Below are positions 33,872-38,459 of a stretch of DNA of 38,459 nucleotides, one piece after another (positions within the stretch are counted from its first letter, which is position 1; every line of letters starts with the position of its first letter). A program made the position numbers and the translations under genes. The notes under the pieces were generated by a model. It saw only the letters and a list, made by a program, of their open reading frames with translations. It did no database searches and had not been told where the DNA came from. Where the stretch lies: NCBI GenBank assembly GCA_903833055.1, contig CAILDU010000201.1, positions 1-38,459 on the forward strand. The letters are read 5' to 3'. This stretch comes from an uncultured Verrucomicrobia subdivision 3 bacterium (GTDB lineage Bacteria; Verrucomicrobiota; Verrucomicrobiia; Limisphaerales; UBA11358).

Positions 33872-36800
33872 ATGCGAAATGATTCACACCGATCCGACCG
33901 CAGGGATTTTTTTAGAATCTGGTTCGTGTGGTGGTGGCTGCTGGCGGTTGCGGTCGGGTCGGCTTCGGCGCAGAACTTACCCGCGATTACTAATCTGCAG
34001 CAGTTGACGCAAACCTTGAATTCTCATCCGCGGGGCTATGGCGATGTGCATCTGGAAATGACGGTTTGTGCCGCGAGCCGGCCGAAAGTTGGCGTGCTGA
34101 TCGTGCAGGATAAAACGGGAACGGAATTGTTGGAACTGGGTAATTTCGGACGAGCGATTCTGCCCGGCGAACGCATCAGCATTCAAGGCTGGTATGATTT
34201 TTTCCGCAAACGGGAAATGGGCATTGAAATTACCAAGTCACCGCTGGTGGACAATGATGGCATCCACTTTCCGCGAACATGGACGGCCAACGCCACGCTC
34301 AAGGCTGGGATGGCGCCGCTGCGGCTGGACTGGTTTCACGGCTTGCGCGATTTCAATCTGGAGGTTTATTGCTACGCGTCGAACGGGCCGCCGGTAAATC
34401 TCATGGCGTCAAATTTTTGGCATGCGGTCGTGGATGAAACGTCCGGCCAGACGAATTTTTTGCCCGGTTTACATGCCGAAGGTTACGAAGGCTATTGGGA
34501 GGCCGTGCCGGATTTTGAATTGCTGCAACCAGTTAAAATCGGGCTGGTAACAAACTTTGACGTTGGCTTCAGAACGCGCGATGAGCGAGTGGGCATCCGT
34601 TACGCCGGCTACTGGAACGTGCCGCAGGACGGGCAATATAATTTTCGGGTGCGCTCGGATGATGGGAGCTTGCTGTTTCTCGATAAGCTGGAAATGCGGG
34701 TCACCCACGTCGGCACGACCACGATTCCGATTCCCCGTCCTGGTCTCTATGGTGAAACGATGCGCAGTCTGGCCGACCGGCGGTGGATGACGCTGGAAGG
34801 TCGGGTTGGTTTCGTCACAAAAAAAGGTGAGGGGATTGAATTTGATTTGCACTCAGACCGGGATGTAATTCCCGTTCGAGTCGCGGATGCCGCTGGCCTT
34901 GACCCATCGCGTTTGCAGAATGCGCGCGTCAAAGTTGTCGGCGTTGGCCGAGCGGTGCTGACGGCGGATCAACGGTTGGTGCTGGGGAAATTATTTATGG
35001 CCAGCGCCAAGGAAATTCAGTTGGTCGAGGAAGCGCCCGGCAGCAAATCCTCATTGCCGCTCACGACGGTGAGGCAGGTGCAAGGCTTGCAGATTGAAGA
35101 TGCGCGGCGTGCGTTGCCGGTGCGACTTTGCGGAGTGATTACGGATGCCAAGAATTCTGTGTTTGATCGCTGGGTATCATTTCAAGACGACACGCGCGGA
35201 ATTTTTGTGAGCCTGACTTTGGTTTCCAACACACTGCCGGCCTTTGGCGAATTTTGGGAAGTGCAAGGCCACAGCGGAGCCGGTGATTTTGCGCCGGTCG
35301 TAATTGCCGATAAGATGACTCTTTTAGGCGCTGGCCGATTGCCCGAGCCGGTGCGCCCGACGTGGACCGAACTGCTGAATGGCAGCAAAGATGTTCAATG
35401 GGCGGAACTGCAAGGATTGGTCACCGATGTGCAAAGTAACCGCGTCACGCTGCTCCTGCCCGAAGGTCGGCTGGAAGTTCAAATGGATGGTTATGACCAA
35501 GCGGAGCTAAAGCCGTTCCAAAAAAATGTCGCCCGAATTCGCGGTGTGCTCTACGCCGTTTGGAATGCGAACAACCGCGAAGTGCGCGTTGGCAGTGTGC
35601 GGATGCGCAACGCCACCATCAGCGTGGATATGCCCGCGCTGGCGGATCCGTTTGCCGCCGTGGAAAAAACGCCGCGTGACCTTTTGCTGTTCGACGCGCA
35701 AGCCACGCCATTTCGTTGTGTGAAAGTGCGCGGACAAATTATCTACGCCGATGCGACGCAGCTTTTTTTGCAGCAAGACGGAGCCGGACTCCGGCTGTTG
35801 CCCGCCGACAAAACCGACGTATGTGCAGGCGATTTGGTGGAAGCCGCTGGTTATCCTGACATTGGCCGACCAGCTTTGTTGTTGCGGGAAGTTTTAGTGC
35901 GTAAAACGGGCGCGGCCGCATTGCCACCCGCACGCAAACTGGCGGAATCCGAATTGGCGCGGGAAAATCTGGATTCAACGCGGGTGCAGGTGAGCGGAAA
36001 ACTGCTGGGCTGGCATTTGGAGCAAGGCGCGCTGGTTTTGGAAATGCAATCCGGCACCCATTTGTATCTGGCGCGGCTGTCACCTGAAGAATCATCGCAA
36101 CTTTCGTTGCGCGTTGGCAGCCGTCTGGCGCTGGCGGGCGTGTATGTGGCGCAGGGTCGCAACCTGCAATCCGGCATGGAAGCCGAATCGTTTGAACTAT
36201 TGTTGAATTCAGCTGCGGACATTGTCGTGCTTTCGCAACCTTCCTGGTGGACGCTGCAGCGAATGCTGATTCTCGTTGGTATGTTGCTGGCGGTTTTGAT
36301 TTTTACCGCCGCCTGGATTACGCAATTGCGACGACAGGTTGAAATGCGCACCGCGCAGCTCCAGCGTGAAACCCGTGAGCGCGAGCGCATCGAGCGCCGC
36401 CATGCGCTGGAATCCGAGCGTTCGCGCATCGCCCGCGATTTGCACGACGACCTCGGTTCCAGCCTCACCGAAATCAGCGTGCTCGCCAGCACCGGCCAAC
36501 GCCCGACTAGCGCGGAAGGCAGTCACGCCAATTTGTTCCAGTCCATCGCTGGTAAGGCGCGCAACCTCATCGCGGCATTGGATGTCATCGTGTGGGCGGT
36601 TGATCCCGAGGATAATTCACTCCAATCACTCGCCGATTATTTGTGCGGCTACGCCGATGAATTTTTTTCCAATACCAACCTCTCGTGCCGTTTCAAGGTG
36701 CCTGTCGTTTTCCCGCAAATTACTTTGGAAGGGCGCGTGCGGCATGATTTGCATATGGCCGTGAAGGAAGCGCTCAATAACATTGTGCGCCACGCGGAAG

Positions 36801-37042
36801 CGACCGAGGTGGAATTTAAGATGGCGGTTGCCGATGGAATGCTGGAGATTGAAATTGCCGATAATGGCAAAGGCTTTGCCGGCGCGCCGGAAAAAGATGG
36901 TCACGGTTTAAAAAATTTACCCACGCGACTTAAGGGTATTGGCGGCGATTGCACCATTGAATCGCGTCTCGGTGGTGGCACTACGGTGAAAATATCTTTG
37001 CCGGTGCCGAAGGCGGGCGGAGCCAAAGCCGAACCGAATTGA
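33872..37042 (+). CDS. NarX/LuxR-type sensor histidine kinase with PA14-containing periplasmic region
   Basis: The 1,056-residue membrane kinase has an N-terminal hydrophobic segment (about 16-34, IWFVWWWLLAVAVGSASA). A very large extracytoplasmic region follows: OB-like beta domains (about 50-130 and several between 340 and 790) and a PA14 domain (about 195-330; VGIRYAGYWNVPQDGQYNFRVRSDDGSLLFLD). There is one transmembrane helix at about 798-818 (MLILVGMLLAVLIFTAAWI), then a coiled linker. The HisKA_3 helix RSRIARDLHDDLGSSLTEI has phosphoacceptor His858, and the HATPase has EALNNIVRHAEA (N box) and IADNGKGFAG (G1). PA14 domains often bind carbohydrate, so sensing xylan fragments is a fair inference. 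Its TGA overlaps the ATACGAC element. Its partner regulator follows. Confidence 0.9.
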   Translation: MRNDSHRSDRRDFFRIWFVWWWLLAVAVGSASAQNLPAITNLQQLTQTLNSHPRGYGDVHLEMTVCAASRPKVGVLIVQDKTGTELLELGNFGRAILPGERISIQGWYDFFRKREMGIEITKSPLVDNDGIHFPRTWTANATLKAGMAPLRLDWFHGLRDFNLEVYCYASNGPPVNLMASNFWHAVVDETSGQTNFLPGLHAEGYEGYWEAVPDFELLQPVKIGLVTNFDVGFRTRDERVGIRYAGYWNVPQDGQYNFRVRSDDGSLLFLDKLEMRVTHVGTTTIPIPRPGLYGETMRSLADRRWMTLEGRVGFVTKKGEGIEFDLHSDRDVIPVRVADAAGLDPSRLQNARVKVVGVGRAVLTADQRLVLGKLFMASAKEIQLVEEAPGSKSSLPLTTVRQVQGLQIEDARRALPVRLCGVITDAKNSVFDRWVSFQDDTRGIFVSLTLVSNTLPAFGEFWEVQGHSGAGDFAPVVIADKMTLLGAGRLPEPVRPTWTELLNGSKDVQWAELQGLVTDVQSNRVTLLLPEGRLEVQMDGYDQAELKPFQKNVARIRGVLYAVWNANNREVRVGSVRMRNATISVDMPALADPFAAVEKTPRDLLLFDAQATPFRCVKVRGQIIYADATQLFLQQDGAGLRLLPADKTDVCAGDLVEAAGYPDIGRPALLLREVLVRKTGAAALPPARKLAESELARENLDSTRVQVSGKLLGWHLEQGALVLEMQSGTHLYLARLSPEESSQLSLRVGSRLALAGVYVAQGRNLQSGMEAESFELLLNSAADIVVLSQPSWWTLQRMLILVGMLLAVLIFTAAWITQLRRQVEMRTAQLQRETRERERIERRHALESERSRIARDLHDDLGSSLTEISVLASTGQRPTSAEGSHANLFQSIAGKARNLIAALDVIVWAVDPEDNSLQSLADYLCGYADEFFSNTNLSCRFKVPVVFPQITLEGRVRHDLHMAVKEALNNIVRHAEATEVEFKMAVADGMLEIEIADNGKGFAGAPEKDGHGLKNLPTRLKGIGGDCTIESRLGGGTTVKISLPVPKAGGAKAEPN

Positions 37043-37061
37043 ATACGACGTTTGACTGATT
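37042..37061. promoter_or_regulatory. ATACGAC element upstream of the response regulator gene
   Basis: AATACGACGTTTGACTGATT differs at one base from the element at 6353, though flanking bases show no similarity. It overlaps the kinase stop codon and lies 70-89 bases before the regulator ATG. Its position would allow autoregulation or a separate promoter for the regulator. Confidence 0.5.
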
Positions 37062-37130
37062 TTATATTTACCGCCGTGATTTAGAATTGTCATCAAACCA
37101 CATTGCATTTCGCAATTTGAGAGAGATGGC

Positions 37131-37835
37131 ATGACGGCACAACTAGCACCAAGCATTGAACTGATGACGAAGGTCGCCATAGTCGAAGACAACGCCACGT
37201 TGCGCAAATATCTGGCGGAGATGGTAGGCAATACGCCCGGCCACCGTTGCGTTTGCACCTGTGCGTCGGCGGAGGAAGCGGTCGTGGAAATCCCCCTGCA
37301 CAAGCCGAACGTCGTGCTCATGGATATTCATTTGCCAGGCGAATCCGGTATTGCCTGCACTGCGCGTCTGCGGGAAAAGATGCCGGATTTGCAGGTCATC
37401 ATGTTGACCGTTTACAAGGACATCAAAATGATTTTTCAGGCACTCAAGGCGGGCGCTTGTGGCTATGTGCTAAAACGTTCCGACGAAAAGGAAATTCTTG
37501 ATGCCATCGCCGAAGTTCGTTCCGGTGGTGCGCCGATGACCAGCGAAATCGCCCGCATGGTGGTGCGCTCGTTCATGGAGGCGCCCAAAACGTCGGATCC
37601 AAATGACACGGATCAATTATCAAGCCGCGAGCTGGAAATCCTCGCGCTGGTGGCCGAGGGTTGCCCGAACAAGGAGATTGCCACCCGCCTTTTCATCAGC
37701 AACAGCACGGTGCGGACGCACTTGATGCACATTTACGAAAAACTTCACGTTCGCTGTCGCACCGAGGCCGCAGCAAAATACCTTCGTTCTAAACCGCCCA
37801 GCTTGCCGTCGCGTCCAGATGCTCGCGCAAACTAA
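37131..37835 (+). CDS. NarL/FixJ-family response regulator
   Basis: The 234-residue protein starts at ATG 37131, preceded by a purine-rich GAGAGAGATGG that serves as the ribosome site. ATG 37164 is a second in-frame option right at the receiver domain. The receiver domain has VAIVEDNATLRKYL, LMDIHLPGESGI with phosphoacceptor Asp65, and VIMLTVYKD and GYVLKRSD with the conserved Thr and Lys. The C-terminal LuxR-type helix-turn-helix is LSSRELEILALVAEGCPNKEIATRLFISNSTVRTHLMHIYEKL. It follows the sensor kinase by 88 bases and is presumably its partner, acting as transcriptional regulator of the adjacent xylan genes. The ATACGAC elements are candidate binding sites. Confidence 0.93.
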   Translation: MTAQLAPSIELMTKVAIVEDNATLRKYLAEMVGNTPGHRCVCTCASAEEAVVEIPLHKPNVVLMDIHLPGESGIACTARLREKMPDLQVIMLTVYKDIKMIFQALKAGACGYVLKRSDEKEILDAIAEVRSGGAPMTSEIARMVVRSFMEAPKTSDPNDTDQLSSRELEILALVAEGCPNKEIATRLFISNSTVRTHLMHIYEKLHVRCRTEAAAKYLRSKPPSLPSRPDARAN

Positions 37836-37913
37836 ACTTTGAAAACAGCTTCAGTTTCATTGGTCTAACGTAGCCAGATAAAGCGTAGTCGTGGACGCAG
37901 TTGAGGGCTGGCC

Positions 37914-38339
37914 TCAAACCCGCTTTTCATCCGCGTCGAGCATGTCCACGAAACATTGCACGTCGTCTCGGTGGGCGATGCCAGCCTGTTCCTTCCGCAT
38001 CTTCAAGCGCGCCTTGGCGGCTTCGTCATTCGCGAGCGGGCGGCTCAAAACATCCTGCCAGTGCGCCGTTTTTTCGGCGGCGGTGCGCTTCACATTTTTG
38101 CGAACCCAGTCGCACACTTCGCCATCGGTGATGGAATTTTTCACGACCTCGACAAATTGTTCGTGCGTCAGGCCGGCGGCCTTGAGCCAGAAACCGTCAA
38201 ACGCCTTACCGAGATTTTCCTGGTAGTCGGCGTGCAATTTGCCCGCGAGGTGCAGACGGATTTTGTCAACGTAACGCGGCAGGTAGCTCCAGCCGTCCAT
38301 GGTTTCGCGCGGGCTGCGGGGATAAATGATTTCGCTCAT
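37914..38339 (-). CDS. DUF5069-family protein
   Basis: This encodes 141 residues from ATG 38339, with AAGGAT nine bases upstream as a ribosome site; TTG 38357 would add six residues. The sequence opens IIYPRSPRETMDGWSYLPRYVDKIRLHLAG and continues GKAFDGFWLKAAGLTHEQFVEVVKNSITDGEVCDWV. This is the pattern of the DUF5069 family of small soluble proteins, common in Verrucomicrobiota and Planctomycetota and of unknown function. It has no signal peptide and no membrane segment. It is convergent with the response regulator and shows no link to the xylan locus beyond adjacency. Confidence 0.8.
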   Translation of the reverse strand: MSEIIYPRSPRETMDGWSYLPRYVDKIRLHLAGKLHADYQENLGKAFDGFWLKAAGLTHEQFVEVVKNSITDGEVCDWVRKNVKRTAAEKTAHWQDVLSRPLANDEAAKARLKMRKEQAGIAHRDDVQCFVDMLDADEKRV

Positions 38340-38371
38340 GCGAAAATCATCCTTCAACCCGCAAAAAAATC

Positions 38372-38402
38372 AACCACAGATAAACACGGATGCACACGGA
38401 TT
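38372..38402. repeat. Second copy of the dispersed ACCAC(A/G)GAT repeat
   Basis: AACCACAGATAAACACGGAT, continuing with GCACACGGATT, is closely similar to the left arm of the inverted repeat at 6960-6989. It lies 33 bases upstream of the DUF5069 start, in intergenic sequence. No inverted partner is seen before the window ends. Confidence 0.7.
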
Positions 38403-38459
38403 ATATTTCACAAGCCGGTCACGTCCGGCTGCGCGTGCCTTGCCATTTAATTTTGCCCA

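Overview
The window looks like a chromosomal segment of a polysaccharide-degrading Verrucomicrobiota bacterium. The reasons are the giant secreted protein built from autotransporter-associated beta-strand repeats, a pseudopilin with the [24 protein letters not shown] signature, very long exported glycoside hydrolases with asparagine/threonine-rich accessory domains ending in FYRL, a PA14-containing sensor kinase, and few clear Shine-Dalgarno sites. The lineage is inferred from protein style; no marker gene is present.

Layout. (1) Positions 1-5708: the end of a calcium-repeat protein, a 1,625-residue Rhs/YD-repeat protein with a proline-rich tail, and a small membrane-anchored protein. (2) 5709-7062: a debris zone holding the C-terminal part of a low-molecular-weight phosphatase (minus strand), a hairpin, a regulatory-looking element, a GH43 remnant behind a lipoprotein signal peptide in another frame, and a dispersed inverted repeat. 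(3) 7063-9726 (+): a GPH-family sugar symporter and a GH10 xylanase. (4) 9723-13835 (-): GH115 alpha-glucuronidase followed by mannonate dehydratase. (5) 13836-14031: a divergent control region with two perfect palindromes and a C10 tract. (6) 14032-20941 (+): a beta-strand-repeat adhesin-like protein and a pseudopilin. (7) 21031-33775 (+): GH30 glucuronoxylanase, SGNH esterase, GH2, GH51 arabinofuranosidase, sialate-O-acetylesterase-type esterase and GH39 beta-xylosidase. (8) 33872-37835 (+): a NarX-like sensor kinase and a NarL/FixJ-type response regulator. (9) 37914-38339 (-): a DUF5069 protein and another copy of the dispersed repeat.

Taken together, 7-38 kb reads as a dedicated locus for acetylated arabino-(4-O-methyl)glucuronoxylan. 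GH10 and GH30 cut the backbone, two SGNH esterases could remove acetyl groups, GH51 removes arabinose, GH115 removes (methyl)glucuronic acid, GH39 trims xylo-oligosaccharides, the GPH symporter imports products, and mannonate dehydratase feeds the glucuronate branch. The two-component pair is the obvious candidate regulator. A repeated ATACGAC element sits between the divergent GH115 and adhesin genes, upstream of the GH43 remnant and upstream of the response regulator, which suggests a regulon. The most novel aspect is the coupling of a very large surface protein and a pseudopilin with this xylan locus under apparently shared control.
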